Shown here one piece after another: positions 14,001 to 29,000 of a stretch of DNA of 64,000 bases. The position numbers and the translations under genes are program-made. The notes below the pieces were generated by a model. The model had not been told where the DNA came from. It saw only the letters and a list, made by a program, of their open reading frames with translations, and ran no database searches. The DNA is taken from assembly GCA_025345505.1 (NCBI GenBank), contig JANVCC010000073.1, positions 7,503,933 to 7,567,932 on the forward strand, written 5' to 3'. The stretch comes from Todiramphus chloris collaris. Lineage: Eukaryota > Chordata > Aves > Coraciiformes > Alcedinidae. Within the stretch, counting starts at the first letter, position 1; each line of letters opens with the position of its first letter.

Positions 14001-17000
14001 GTGGGATTCGTTTTTGATGAAGGGCGATTTGTTTGCAGGCACGTTAGAATATGTTTTGTCATCTCTCCCGGTGGAAGGTTGCCAAATTTCACAGGCAGGC
14101 ACATTAAGGCTCGAGGCATAGGATGTGCCCAGTGAACCCAGCAGTTGTGAATCCCGGGACAACTTGGACATGGCAGAGGTGGGTGCGTGCCAGTAAATAC
14201 GGTGCACTCAAGATACATTGGGCTTTTTGTGCATGTGCAGAATCAGCCTAAGTAGGTCTGACGTTTCCCAAATGCGCCGAGCTCCTGGCTCACATGCTGC
14301 TGAGTAGGTGTGCACGTGCATAGGGCATAGCAGATTGCTGGATGTCCAATTGGGACGGTTTCCTTAGCAGAAGAGGAGATTGCATCTGGAGAAGCTACAT
14401 GTATTGTACCCTGCTCTCCATAAATATGTTTGAAAATGGAGGGGGGATGCAGGAATAAAGAGATGCACTACCTTTCCTTTCTTTTGGAAGCTTGAAAGAG
14501 TTCAGGGAGAACTGTTTTGAATAGAGGAAGTCACAAAACAATGGCTGGAAACTCGGGTCTCTGGTCCCACAGACTGGAGAATAAAGGTTAGAGAGGATTT
14601 AGGATTCACCCTTTCCTATGTTCCTCTCTTCCTTTCTTTGCATCATGTTGATTTCTAGGTACCCACCTGGTGGAAGACTTTGCATAGCCTGGATCCCTGG
14701 CTTGCATGTTGGAGTTGTTGGCACAGGAATCTGTAGATACAGACATACGTGAGTGATAGGGTTTCTGTTTGTGTTTGCAAAGCACCCAGTGCATTCACGA
14801 GGCTGTTCAAATAGTCACAACAAATTCCTGGTTAGGTTGTGTAATGTCATTTGGCTTCTTGCTTCTGCCAAATTCACAGTTCTCTTACCAGGAATGAAAG
14901 AAAATGGCCATACCAGCCCTAGGTGATGCTTGGAGCCTGCGTGGCACTTGCCTTATCTGTCATGCAGATGGGTTTCAGATGTCATAGTGAGTAGATTAAA
15001 AATCAGCTTGGCTTTCTGAGCTTTTGTGGTTGCTGTATCCTGCATTGTTTACATTACAGAATTCTGGCAGACCTTTCCCTTTTGATGTTATGAATATCAG
15101 AGTAGGGATTTATATTGCAGACATGGCCTTCTAGTCCGACTGACAGGCTTGACCATGGGCCTCTGGACACATCTGCTGCCTTTGCAGTCATGAGCCTTCC
15201 CGTGGGAGTTGGACCAGGGCTGGACAGGGATTGTAGGTGGAGTTTGGGATGGATATGATGCTGTGCTATATGAAGAGTGATTATTAATGGGCTGGTTGAA
15301 TCCTGTTGTGTGTAAACTTCCAGAGGGATTGCTCCCTATTTATGGTTTTGCTCCCTTTATTGCCAAGCAAATAGCATGAATGTCATTATACAGTGCCCTG
15401 GTACCTAAGCTGTTCACTGTTGATAGTCATTGCATGATATGAAAAGTCCCCAGAGATTGCATGGCATATTCATTCCCAGGGATCTTCTTATAAAACTGGG
15501 AGCATGACCAAAAAGAGAAACGGGAAAGCTGCTGCTTCTGCATTTTTCCCCACCCCAGGGCAGGCTGCTGACTGTGTGGTTTTCTAGGTGTGTTTCCAGG
15601 AGCTGGTGGTGATCAGATAAGCCACGTCTGGCTCGTGTCCTGGCTGCCAAGGAAGACACCCATGTTTGTGCATCAGCACTAGCTGAAGGAACCTTTATTC
15701 TCAGGCAGTGTTTGAAATACTTGAGATGACACAGCGGGCTTTACATCCTAATTTTTTTATTATTCTCCCCTCACCCTGCCCCGTGTCAAATCCAGATTTG
15801 CCATTCATTTCTGCAGTTGTGCTTGTGAGGTTGAGCATTTCTAACCCTCATGCTCTGGACCGGGTTGCACGGATGCTGGCGTCGTTACGTAACGGGGTGT
15901 GTGCCTGGAGCTGGTGATGAAGCAGAAAAACAGCTCTCTTGAGGTTTGGCAGAAAACAGTTTCTTATGTTATTATTCTTGACTTTTTTTTTTCTTTCTTT
16001 CATTCTTGGCAAAAACAAAAGGAAGCTTTAGCAGGTAGGAGGTTGTTGCCTTGCCACAGAAACGTGTTCTCACATATGACTGCTGCAAGGGCGAAACCAC
16101 TAGCTGGACCCACCCTTGACTGTGGCAAGCATTCACTGTCCCACTTAGTGATAAAACCCCTCTTCTCATTGGATCATGAGACATTAAGCGTACAGCAGTC
16201 AGCTTTTTAATCAGTATTAATTTGCTGACTTTCCTAAACCAAATTCTTTTAACAAGGAGAAAAAGCTGGTAACAGAAATAATTGGAAATTTCCAAAGAAC
16301 TTGGCATTCATTTACCCCTTTTCTGTTAAAGACACTGTGAAAGTGCATGGACAGAGATGGAGTTAAACAAAAGATGAGCACTTTGAAAACTGATGTCCAG
16401 CATGGCTGGATCAGTGAAGAGAAAATGATGAACAAACCTGATGAAGGCCAGTCGAGCATGTCCACACTTAACCAAATGGAGCTGGAAATGCATTTCTAAT
16501 TAAACTGGGTCAAACCATGTGTGCAAAGCAGGTCTTTAAAAATAATTATTTGGAACCTCATTTTTTCCAGTCCTCTGCACATGATGTAATTTGTTTTACC
16601 TCTTAAAAGGGGATATAAAATGCTAACGGGGACATGCAGGTGCTTTATGCTCACCTTGTATTCACTTGATTATGGAGTAAATGGCAAATAAGAATCCGTG
16701 CTGGGGAGCCAGTCCTTAAAGGTAGCTCAGTGACTGATTTTAGAACCCCTTCCTGTTAGGTATTTGGTTTTCTGTAACCCTTCTGTTGTTGAATATAGTT
16801 GTTTCCTTGTGCAAACATGTCAAAAATACAGCTTTTCTGTAAACCTCAGTGGTGCAAATGTGAAAGCAATTTGCAATGTTAAATGCTAAGACTAGAAGAA
16901 GTAGCCTAGAAACACTGAGAGATGGATTTATATATCAAGATAAATTGCAAAGTTGTTTAAATTTCGTGGGTTTTGAGGAAAAACTAAGTAGTACCACTAA

Positions 17001-17872
17001 CAAAACACAGTTGCTTGCAAATTTGTGCTCTCTTACGCCATCCTCCACTTCTGCTCTCAGCAATCCCAGCTCCTTGGCTGAGTCCTTGAGGATCTCTCCT
17101 GGCTCCTACTCCTGACCTGACACTTCAGCACCCGCTGCCCTGTGGGCAAGAAGCCACCCGTGCTGGCTGGTTGCAGATGGCTACGTGCTCCCTGGGCAGC
17201 CAGCTGGCAGGCAGTGGGTGGGAAACCACGGAGCCCACTCCGCAGCCTTCCTCTCTGGAGGAAGGGAGGTTGTCTCCATCTCCAGTTTGCACAAAGCAGG
17301 CAGGAATTGAATCCTGTCTGGAACTTCTGTCTGCCCGTCGGTTTGGGCTGAAATGGTCCGACAGGTTAAAACACGGTTGGGTGCAAGGGCAGCACAATCA
17401 CGTACGCCTTGTTATCTTGAGAAACCTGGCTCAGCTTCTGTCTTTGATAGTGGAGGAAAACTTGCAATTCCCTGTAATCCCATGTCCCTCCCTGAACCTA
17501 AAGGTTCAGAAGCTAGAGTGCAATACAAAGGACTTGGGAGGTATGGTTTCTGGTACGGCATTTTCATATGCTCTCTGATTATTACTACTTTTTAAAGATG
17601 CTTTTGTTGTAAACAGAGACCTAGTTACTTAAATTTCTGTTATTTAAATATGTGCCTTGGTGATGCTGTGGAGTTTTAGCTGACCTTGTGACATTTCCCT
17701 GGCGCGCGTGCTACCAGATTTATCCTGAGGAGCAGCGAGCTGCTGGTGGTGTGTTTTGGCATCTGGATGTGGACGATGGAATATGCAAAGAAGCTGCAAG
17801 AGGAAGTTATTTTGAAACTTGTGGCTGGTTAAACTTTTGGAGTAAATTTTAAAGTGAATGTGATTAGAAGAA

Positions 17873-17926
17873 GATGTTAAAGCAGAGATGCTAGTTTTTG
17901 ATGTTAAAGCAGAGATGCTTGTTTTT
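17873..17926. repeat. 27-bp tandem duplication
   Basis: Two adjacent 27-bp copies starting GATGTTAAAGCAGAGATGCT differ at one position (CTAG against CTTG). This is a recent local duplication in intron 2. Confidence 0.9.
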
Positions 17927-20900
17927 AAAGCTTACATTATGTGTGTAAACCAGACTTCAGACACTTGCTACTCCACGTTTCTCCAGCAAGCTGCTGGCAT
18001 TATCTGGATGTGAAATGTTTATTGTGGTGGCATGTTTAGGGGTGTTGTGCTATTTTGGTTTAGGGTTTAGGTTTTTTCTTGACAGCGGCTTTGTGATGTC
18101 ATGCAGATGGTTGCAGTCTGTTGCCATTAGAAGGTAACAGAAACAGATAGGGTTTGGAGCTTGGAAGAAGATAACTGAGTTTGAAACTGAATCATGAGAA
18201 GGGTTCTGGTGTAACTTCACCGACACCTGAGGTTTCATGGGCTGGGCCAGTAAATTTCAGTCTTATAGCTTTGAATATTTATAGTGTTGAATATTTATAT
18301 GTGTGTCTGTGTCAGCGTGCATGTACTTTTGTCCGTAGTACCTGTGACCCTGTTACCTTTGGTGATGTGCGAGTTTACAGAGATGCCATTGCTGCTTGGG
18401 AGAGCTTCACATGAGATATCAACTGACAAATCATGAACAAGAGGAATCCAGTCAAATCTATATGCCTGTGAACGTAAATGTATCTGTAATCGATCAGAAT
18501 AGCAAGGGCTTTCTGTTTCCATCTGGACTTCATCTGTAGCTTTATGAAGAGACTAATTTCCAGTTGGCAGTGAGCTTTGGGTAGCAGCAGTGCAGTTGGT
18601 TGGCATACTTTACACAAATGAGCACAGTGCAGCAATGGCTGACATAGGTTAATTTCTTCCATCACAAGCTCTGGCTCAAACCTGTGATGGGATAGGTGTG
18701 AACACACCTTCTCCAGCAGAGACAGCATTGAGTGTACACACTTTTTCAGTGGAAAACTTTTTGCAACGTGGGATTTGTTCTGTCTGAGAAATTCAGCTTT
18801 TTATGGGGCAAATCCAGATCCAATAAATTCTACATCAGAAGTTATTGTTGACATCAGTGGAGCCAGAACCGCATGGAAGAACCCGAGCATTAGGAGAAAC
18901 CATCAGTAGCTGTTGGTGGGAAGTCCTGCAGGGAACCTCTCAGAAGTGTAGCCAGCAATGCATCAGAGGAGGGCAGGGTGGTCCCCAGCCTGTGCTGGGG
19001 CTCTGTGTTTGGTTTACCCGAGTGCATTGTTCACTATATGGTGCATTACTTCATCCTACATTGTGTAAAATGAACCTGGGGTTTTTAAACAGGGCAAGAC
19101 AAAGAGATGAGAGTTTCAAAATCTGGTAAAGTTGTTCAGTGGTTAGTTGCAGGAAACTCCTGGTCCCTTTTGTGACCAATTCTTCCAATGGTTGACTGCT
19201 GCTTTTGCTTCATACATGCTGGTAATTACGCTAGTCTGCCTTGCTTAAGGCTCTGTGGTTCTTCAGCTGTAATGCATTTAGCCAGACATTTTCTTGAAAT
19301 TATTCTGCAGGGTATTTTGTTTCATGTTCTTCTCAAGAGTTCACTGTTCATTTCTCTCTCTGCTGTGATTGACTTCGATCCCTACAGGTAATACAGAAAA
19401 ATGGGAAGATATGGCATTGAACAGTAATTGCTTGTAGCTGTTCAGGAACTTCTACTGCACATCTGACCTATAGTTTACTCAAGAGGAGAACTTTTGCCAA
19501 CCAAGCTTCTGCTGTATGAGGCTGATTAGATCAGTTTAGAAATAAAATAACACCAAGTCTCTTCTTGAATTCATATTTTCTTCTTCAGGAAAGTGGAGTT
19601 GGAAGCACCACTCCTTCTTAATTTAATTAGAAAAGCGAGGTATACTTTACTTTTAAGAACAATTAGAAAGGTATTCTGGTTTCATTTTGGAGACCAGCTT
19701 AATACTGCAAACCTTTCCAAACATTTAAGTAATTCTCCCTTGAGTTTTGTGGACCATCTGGCCAACAGGATTTTGGAAGGAAGTAGGAATTGACTGCTGC
19801 TGTGAGATCAGCGCCATGTAGTTCATCTCTTACAGAGCTCATTCAGAAATATGGACACTGATGTACTTTCTCACAGATTAATTGTGTCCATTTAACTCCC
19901 TTTTAATTTTTGGAGAGGATGCATCAAATAGAGCCAAATGAAAAGGCTCTAAGACTAGATGCTCTTTTTTTTTCCTCAGATAAATGCTCTGTGAAGGCTT
20001 TTGTATCTGTGTGAAAAATATGACCTTTCTCTTGGCAAACCTCGGATCTGCTGAACTCAACAGCAGTACTCAGTGGAGTTTTTGACTTCAGGATTCACCT
20101 CAGGTGAAGAGAGTTTTAGGAAGGTTATTATTAGGAAGCACTGAAGGAAAGGCTCAGAGGCCACAAGAGAAACCCATTTAAGGGCAGTTGTTGGTACTGG
20201 TACTGGGCTGTGCAGTGCCGTGTGGATGCTCTGGAACAGCTGCCTGCAGAGAGACGCATACCTGTGTGGCATTGCAGTCTGTGTGAGGGAAACACCGGCG
20301 GAACTGGAATCAAAAAAGTAAAGCACCTTTAAGGTATTTGTAGCTCTCATCATCTAGGCTGGAACTTGCAGTCTGAGCTGTGTACCCTGCCTGCCTTTTG
20401 AAAAAAAAACCAGAAACCAACCCAGGAATAAATTTTTAACCTATGCAGAACCTTGTCCATTTTCTTCATAATATGCAAGAAAAAAATTCAACTACATTAC
20501 ACTTACTGGTCACAAGAATGCTGAAGGATTTCTAGAAACACAGTGATAGAGTTGCTGAGAGCATAACGTGCACACGAAGTTGTATTTATGTGGGCTAGAA
20601 GGCTAATAAAGCCTTTCTTTATTAGCATGTGTCTGGGGAAGGCTGCATTGCTTAAAAAGTTAAAACATGACTCTCATAATATGAGGTTTGTAATTGCCAT
20701 GTGCAGCTTGACCTTCAGAGCTTCGTAGCGACGGTGAGCCAAAACAGCCTCCTTTGAGGGATTCCTGCTCCAAAAGTCTGGCCACCCATCAGCTGACCTC
20801 CTACAGTCCAGCCCTGACTTCCTGTCAGCAGAATGGGGCCACTGGGACATATTTAACTGCTTGTGACTTCATCCAGCAGAGATGTGCCATGTATAGGTTT

Positions 20901-21206
20901 TCTCTAGTGCCCCGTATTGCTGTAAACGGACGCACGTGAGTCAGGCAGGGAAAATTCACTGGGGTGCAGGGATTTGTACCCCTCCCTAGACTGATCTTCT
21001 CAATGGCCCCTGCTCTGCAGAGTGAGAGCCTTCCAAAGGCTGAGGCTTTTTTCCTAAACTGTTTATTTTTCTGGATGAATAAACTCTTGGCACAGTGGAC
21101 CTTTGCTGTCGTAAATCACTGCTGGGCTCCCCAGGTGCCGAGCGGGACTGGCTCTGTGCCAAGGCTGTCGCAACCCACAGCAAGGGGAGCCACGGGGCTG
21201 CCAACA

Positions 21207-21243
21207 CCCCGCATCCCACCGCCCCGCATCCCACCGCCCCGCA
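21207..21243. repeat. 15-bp GC-rich tandem repeat
   Basis: Two exact copies of CCCCGCATCCCACCG are followed by a partial third, CCCCGCA. They lie in a locally GC-rich island of roughly 21.1-21.4 kb inside intron 2. Confidence 0.9.
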
Positions 21244-24200
21244 GCAGCGGGCATCCTCGCTGCTGCTGGCTGCCTGTAGACCCACCAGCCCAGGCATCCC
21301 CGAGGCACAAACAACCCTCTGGAAGAAGAAAGGCACCTGTGTCTGCAAAGCCTCCGTGCCCCTGGCAGAGGTAGCAAGCTGTGACGGGGTGCCTGAGGCT
21401 GGAAACCCAGCAGTGTGTTTCATCAGATGTTAAGAGGCGTGACAGATGCCAAAGCCTGGGATGAATGAATGGCAAGGATGTTGAAACTGTAATTTGTGCG
21501 AAGACTGAAATTTAGGCTCAAAGAAGTCAGGTTTTATGTCCGAATAAATGGAGTGTGAGGAAAAAGGGACAACTGCACAGCCTGCTTTTCAGACCTCTCC
21601 TCCCATTCACTGCATTGCTGGGTGACTCGCTAGAGTCACTCTTATGGCCCCAAAGTGTTGCTTCTCTTTCCTGGCTGGTGGTAGCAGCTCCCATTCGAGG
21701 GCCTTGCGGTTACCCCTAAAGTCAAGGACCTTGATGCCTTTCTGAACAGAGGACAGCTAGATCTTCAGTGTTTGTCTTCTCAGGCCCTGATGAACTATCT
21801 CCACATACAAAACAGACTGAGCCACATCAGAGTCGGTGGGAGTCTGGTCCCTCCCCAGGGGTAACTACGCCTTGGGTAACCCTGTGCTTCTCCAGGCAGT
21901 GCCGGCCCTGAGTGCAGCAGTGACGGGCAGTCTGTGACATTACCTTTCCGAGCTGCACGGTGCTCGGTGTGCTGCAGCTCTCCATTTCCTGCTGTTGCCC
22001 ACCAAGGGCCACCACGGTTTTACCCGCCCCGGGAGGAATGCTCCTGCTCTTCCTTCTTGCACATGGTTCACGTCGTTTGAGAACTTCGAATGGCAGCAGG
22101 GTAGCCAAAGCCTCGTGTCCACATGTTAGCTGAATAAGAAGCCACAGGACTGGGTACTTTCCTCCAAATAAGCACAGAGCTGCAGGAGATTACGTGGGAT
22201 GTTCTGCTGCAGGCACCACCCATCTCAAGTAAAGAGAGGACACAGATCCTTTCTTCGTATTATAACTAGCATGGTATTTTCAGAAGTGCTCAGTGCTTTG
22301 CTTGATTTTGGTAATCACAATGTGAATGACCTGTGGGAGCAGGTTTCAAAATCCCCAAAGATCAGTCTCTGGTCCAGTCTTACACAAGTATGCAGTATCC
22401 TTGAGTGGATCGTGTTTAGCATAAGGATGTTAATCTGATCAAGGAACATACTGATAGTGCAGAAATGTAGGTACTCAGATATGGATTAGTGAAGAGGTTT
22501 CAATTTGCTCCTTTGTTTCATTTTCTTTTCCCACTAGTGTGCAGTCAGACACAGACAAACATCAGGCAAAGCAAACAATCTGCGTTTCCACTTGTACAAT
22601 GGGAGGAAATAGGAACTGGAGGGATTGAAAAAAAAAAAGAAACAACCCAAACAACTGGACAGAAAAACTGCTTCTGGTGCCTCTTGGGTTTTGCAGTTCG
22701 TGAGTGATGTGGTACAGACGCTTGCAGTAGGGTGAAAAATTGTCCTTTTCCTCCAGAGATCCAAGTTGTTTGATCTTGTGCCATTGAAATGACCCCTATC
22801 CATCCCTCCCTTCTAGTCAGTGTGGACTTGGGTGGAATTTTAAGTGATTAATAGAAGTTACACATTATAATCTCTTCTCTTGGCTCATGTGTTGCTATTT
22901 TAGTATATGGGAAGTCCTCCTATGCCACTGCCAACTTACTTGTCTTCTATAGTGTTATGAGTTACAGGGATATTTTTGTTTAAGCGTGTGGCACAAATAG
23001 GAGCCTTAAGAGGAATTCCTGATTTTATTTTTTTTAACATAATTTAAAAAACCTTTATAAAATTAATATTTTCACATTGAGTGAGTGCAAAATACTTCTG
23101 AGATCAGGGGCAGGAAGAGAGGCAGCGGGAGGGATAGAATGACCTGTTCTACACAGAAACAGGGCAGAAGTGTTTGCTAGGAAAGAAACTTGGTTTTGTT
23201 TGAATATTTGCAAGTAATTTTTGCTATATAAATATGCTAGCCTTTATAAAATTATCCTTTGCCTTTTGGATTGCAGTGTAACTTTTTTTTTTAATAATAT
23301 TTAATAATATTTTATTTCTTTATGAATCGTTCATATATCTTTGTTAATGTAACATGCTTTGGCTTCAAGTGCACTGAGTGTTATTAATTAACTTTCATTC
23401 TTTATATATCTATGTGCAGACAAGTTAGATTTTACTGTTAATGTTTTACAAGCCAAGTTCTGGGGCATGCTAAATAGTGTTCACATTCATAGTATGGTCT
23501 ATACTGAAAGCAATAAATCTTAGCTAACTTCTTGGAACATCTAATCATAGAGTGGGAATTAGCATGTAGGAGAAAAAAACCCAAACCACATAACCCTTGA
23601 AGAGCGTGTCTTGGTTATTCACAGTGTATTAATATTTATGTTGTTCCCCACTCCGACCAGCTGCAGGCAAAGGTTGATTGCATTTCCCAGTGTTTAGGTG
23701 ACACGCTTTGCCTTCCTTGCGAGGAAGATATCTGTAGCCAGTTCTGAAGGCAACGTTAAGTCAAAGTCAAGGAAGGAATCCCATTGCAACCCAAGAGACT
23801 GACTGGTGGTGTCTAATGTTGGGTAGAGCAACAGAGGAGCTTTATGTTGCTGAAGCAGTAATCTCAGGAGCTCATTCTGATGCTGCAGTCTGCTGTGCGC
23901 TCACGATGCTGCTGAAATAGGGTGTTTATGGAGGGCAGGGAAGGGGAAATGCAACTTTTGGCTATGCTGGCCAAGGGGGTTTGGGTGAGACCTAGGACTG
24001 TCGGGAAATTGGGTGCCAAACGTGGGGGTGAAAGGGCAAATGTGTCACATCCAGATGGTCAGCACTTAGGCAATGCAGCTGGGTTGTGGTTTTACGCAAG
24101 TCGAGCATCCTGCCCTGCTGGCAGGAATGCAGGCAAGAGGGAAAGGAGGGTGTGCTCCAGCTGGGAGAGGGGGCTGAGGGCTACCCTAGAGGTGACCCGG

Positions 24201-24551
24201 AACACAGCCCACACTTCCAAATCTCAGCATCTCCCAGTATTGCAAAGAAGAGAAGAAATGCTCTAGGGGAGTATAATTCTTTAATTTACAGGCCCAAAAT
24301 ACGACAGACATCCAGAGACATTGTAACGTAAGTGCCATCAAAACTTTATAATGTTAATCAAAGGAGACTTTCTGCAACCTGAATTGAATGATTAAAAGCA
24401 TGAAGCTGTATTCAGAAATTACAGCCACATTCCCACCCAGCTGGTGTCCTGCATTCATCATGAGTTGTGTTGTTGTTTTGTTTCTGTTTTTAAAAAAGGA
24501 GACATTTTCTTAAACTGATGGTTGTCTGCCCTGTGCTGATGTGGTGGTTGG

Positions 24552-24691
24552 AGGGTCCCTGGGTGTGTTTAAGCATCGCTTAGATGTGGTGTTGGAGGAT
24601 ATGGTCTAGGGGTGAGCTTGTAGAGTAGGGCTAATGGTTGGACACGATGATCCCAAGGGTCTTTTCCAAACTAAATGATTCTGTGATTCTG
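24552..24691 (+). mobile_element. CR1 LINE 3'-end fragment
   Basis: This is a short 5'-truncated CR1 in the + orientation. GTCCCTGGGTGTGTTTAAGC and GGTTGGACACGATGATCCCA are followed by the 3' terminal repeat ATGATTCTGTGATTCTG. Confidence 0.88.
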
Positions 24692-26029
24692 TTTGTGGGT
24701 TTTGTGTTTGTTTGTTTAGGGCTTTGTTTTGGTTTGGTTTCTTTTACCTATCAGAATTGATGTGGATTACATGTTCTAGTTTATGATGAAATGGATCATG
24801 TCTGAAATCCAGTGGTAGTATTCAGTGCAAAACTGACCCTGAGCTGTGCCTCAGACCATGAACTAACACAAACAAGCTGTATGCTTCCAAACTCTTTATA
24901 ACTTTTTCCTTGGAATTCAATCCTGTCGCATTTCAAGCGTTGCATTACTTCTGTATTTTTAGCTGAAGAGCTCCAACCATAATTACAGTGAGTTGTCTCA
25001 CGTGGTACCTGTTGCCAAGATCAGGATTACAGACTGGTCTTCCTGATAGAGCTCTCCTACTAACTCTCTGTTTGGGTGACGCTTCTGAGCACCAAAACAC
25101 AACAGCCCCAGATGTGCAAACCCTGTCCCCTTGTTTACATCAATCAAGACCCCGGTGGGCAGCAGGTCCGTGGTGAGCAGCCATACGCTGTAAAACAGCA
25201 GCTGGCTAAACTGCAGGGCAAGAGCAGCCTATCTGCAGTCTCCTGTTCCCGAGGTGCTGCTCCCTGCCACGCTGACCCCCACCGCAGCTATGAGGGAGGA
25301 TGCCCTTGCCTGCCCGCAGCGTGAGCGGGCAATGCTGCTGTTCCCAGGCTGGCAATAGCAAACGTTGCCCATCTCTTCTAAAGAGCTGGGTCTAAGTAGA
25401 AAAGCACTATATAGGTGGAAAGGGAAACAGAAGGATCATGACTTTGTTAAGGTCATGTGGAATAGGACATGGGGTTTCCTGGATCCCTATGCAGAGCATT
25501 GTTAACTTGATGTATAGTCTCTTAAAGGCTTTCCTTGTGTTACCAGGATGTAAAGGGTGGAGAGGACAGGGGCAAAAGGGTGGGGTCCCATCCTTCAGGG
25601 CACAGAAGGCTGAGCTGGCAGTCTACCAGCAACCACAGGGCCACACAGATTTACCTGAGATGAGCTCAAACTTTGTAAGTAGGTTTTGAACAGGAAACCT
25701 GCTCGCTGAAGTTCACTTTCAGTAAGAGCTTGCAGCAAAACAGCTGTGCCTTCACCTCGCTCCTAAAGGGCAGGTGGCTGCAGCCTGCATCAGTTGTCCT
25801 GTAATAAATGCTTCTGGGTGAGAAAGTCCTCTGGCCTTGAAAGTCTTCCACCTCCAACAGCCAGAACTTGCTTTCAAATACAAACCTTCAGTATCCAGAG
25901 AAGGTCCCAAGAGTAAAGCTGGTACACAAGCAGGCAGAGCTGTGAAGGGTCACCCAGGAGCCCCCAGCTTTGTGCAGATGTTGTGAGCTGCTTGTGCCTG
26001 TGCACAGTGTAAGCACATTGCACGTGCAC

Positions 26030-26067
26030 GTGCCTGATGGCAGAGCGTGTGCCTGATGGCAGAGCGT
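26030..26067. repeat. 19-bp tandem duplication
   Basis: Two perfect copies of GTGCCTGATGGCAGAGCGT are followed by a partial GTCTGATG. This is a local duplication in intron 2. Confidence 0.93.
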
Positions 26068-29000
26068 GTCTGATGTGAAATTGCCCTCCACATGGGTACA
26101 AAGGTGCAAACTGGCAGGTGTCCAAGGCTTCTGGCATTTGGCTGGTATCCCTGCACATAGCCACCTTGCAGCCTTACCAAAAATGCTGCTCTTTAAGGGA
26201 GAGAAAAGTGAGGTCTTGCTTCTTGTTGCAGACAGAACGTGGACACAGGCTAGGACTTTTGCATAGTTAAACCCACCAGCTTCATGTTGCTTTGGTACCC
26301 TGCAGCAGGCAGTCCCTGCCCTTCACCTGCACTTCTTCCTGCTGTGGTTAACTGGGGACAGCTACATCAGACGGACCCAGAAACACGTGGACGTTCATTG
26401 AGCGCGTGTTGCCAAAGAGGAAGCGTGTGATAGGGCTGCCGTGGGCTGCCTTGGCATGGAGCACAGCACTGTGACAGGACAGCTGGCTCGCGGCGTCTGG
26501 ACTTGAAATTGTCCTCTTCAAATCTGTCAGATTGCAACTGGGGAGAGAAGCCGATGGGAACTGTTTGTTGTCACCTCTAGGAAGAGAGGTTTGTGCAGGA
26601 TCTGGGAGGGAAGCTGTCGGACAGAGCTCTCTGCACGTGACCCACAGCTGTACAGTCTCACAAGTGTGACACTGGGACCTTGGGGCTCCGGTTGTAATCG
26701 TGACCCAAGCCATGGACTGCCCAAAGTTTTTGTTTGGACCTTACAGGAAAAGGTGTTGGTACGTGGCTGAATGCATCATTCTGTAAATAGACTTAATTCA
26801 TGTAAAAGCCCCTTTATCAGCTAATAGCTTGACCGCTAATGCTCATACCTTTGTTTGATGTAAATAAAAAATACATGTCGTGACCCTCAGCAGAGGGCAT
26901 AGATAAGCAGTTCCTTTGTCTAATCGAGCTACCAAGGTAAATACACATTGACCAGCATTAACACTGAGCGATCTGTCCTGTTCCGTGTGCATCTCTCTGC
27001 AGAGATAATGCACTGTTGGAGCTCATCAGAACCAGATCTTTGGCATAAAGCATCTTCCACAAATGTGGCTGCAGTGAGCAGCGTGTGGATATGAAAAAGA
27101 TGTGTGCTGGCTCTGGGACTGCTGAACGTTACTGTACTGACTGACTGGCAACTGCAGCAGACTTTATGTGGAACTATTTTCTGGAGGAGACAAGGAGTTT
27201 AGCTGGACTTGAAGCTAATGGGAGAATTTATTCCAGCTTGGATAATTCATCAAAATGTAGGCAGGAACTTCAATTTTAGAAAATCATTGAGCTTCAGAGT
27301 CGTTTGTGTCGAAGCTCTGTATGAGCTTGATAGCGTTTAATGCTCTATTTTTGGGTAGGAATATGGGTGACTTGCAGATGGCTGTTAGATGTTTTGGCTG
27401 CGTTCTCTAGAGCTGAAAACTGCTCTCAAACTGAGCATTTGGGTGAAAGATGGAAACTTTTATTAGGGAAACAGGCTCGCAGACCATTCCTGCCCTCTGC
27501 CCAGCGTCTGAGGAAATGTACAACGGAGGATCTTGAATCACAACAGGCCGATTCCCTTTAATGGTCTGGAGATGATGGGCAGCGGTGGTTTGCAGAGAGG
27601 GCTGAGAGGGCAATGCCCCTTGTTCTTCCTCCCATTTTGGATTAAATTAAAAAGGACAAACTTCTGCGTGTCTCATCATGGGAATGAAGTGGATCTGTTG
27701 ATCTCCTTGGGTTGGGAAACAGTTAAAGCAGCCAGTTGCTCCTAGGAGCTTTACACAAAACTCAAACCACCACCTTTCTCAAAACAATTCAAACATGCTC
27801 AACCTTGTGGCTTCAGCAGAAGTAGCAATGTGTGAGTTCCCATGAACTCTGACTAACCTCTGAGATTTGTTGATAAATGGAAAAATAAGGGGCCAGGCCC
27901 TGCAACCTTTCCTTACTTAGGCACTAGGCTCAGTTTAACAAGAAGCCCAGGGCTGGGCTCAGGATGTTTACTGCTTTTGGAGATGCAAAGAAAATGAACT
28001 TGAAACAGTCTGCAAAACCAACATAAAGGAGAGAAATGTGTTATTTTTGTCCTGAACTGCCAGCAGAGTTGGAGTCTGTGCATTAAAGCAAGTGTAATGT
28101 GGAGCATGTTACCCTGCTGGGATAAGCTGCACAGGCATTAATGGTTCTTCTCCACATGAATGTGGTGTCCTCAGAAAGCTCCAGCCCTCTCTGCGTGGAG
28201 TCTGGCCGTAGCACACTCACTGTTTTGGGTGGTAGTGCTGAGCTCAGTAGGGTGCCAGCATGCACCCGCTGCTTGCAGGGACCGCTGGTCTTTGGGTGAG
28301 CTGCTGGGTGACTTTGCTTCAGCCCCTTCTTTTTCCACATAACTAACTGGATAGATGGTGAGGTTCTGTGGAGGAGAAGGAGTAAAATTTAGGATGTCTC
28401 CAGGGTTCTGCGATGATTTTGTCTCCACTGACAGAACCTTTTTCTTTGGCAATATTTAAAGGGAAGGTTTTACTTGTACGTGTTGGGGTGATGTCAGATG
28501 GGAGAAGAAATGATGGTGTGTGCTGAGTAATTCTACCTCATTGTTGCATACATTGGCAGGTGCAGAGACTTTTGAGATGTATTGCTCTGCTGTAACAACG
28601 GATCCTTTACTTTGGGGAAAATGTACAACTGTAATAAAAAATAAATCCTCCAGGATGGCAGTAAAATTAGTATCTTGTGATGAAAATGTTTTTATACGGA
28701 TATATGGCTGTAGATACATATTTAGCTACCATCTCCAAGATACATATTTTTTTTAATACACATTTTGAAACTAATTCATCCCTTTTAGATAATTGATGAA
28801 AGGTAGATGTAAATATATAGATACGTTTACACTTTTTCATGAGTTTAACCCACACCCCTCTGCATTACCCTGCATAAACTTGAGCTGGTGGGGAAAGATG
28901 AGGTTCTTCAGCTTAATGCTACCAAGAAGCATGGAATACTCTTTTCAAAAGGTGTGATAACAACTGTTGAAAATAAATTGTTGTGAGTTGAGAATTAGAG

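Noticed and set aside
20964-21475. Overlapping open frames of 104-145 codons on both strands
   Set aside because: They coincide with a GC-rich patch and a CCCCGCATCCCACCG repeat. Low stop density in GC-rich DNA explains them.
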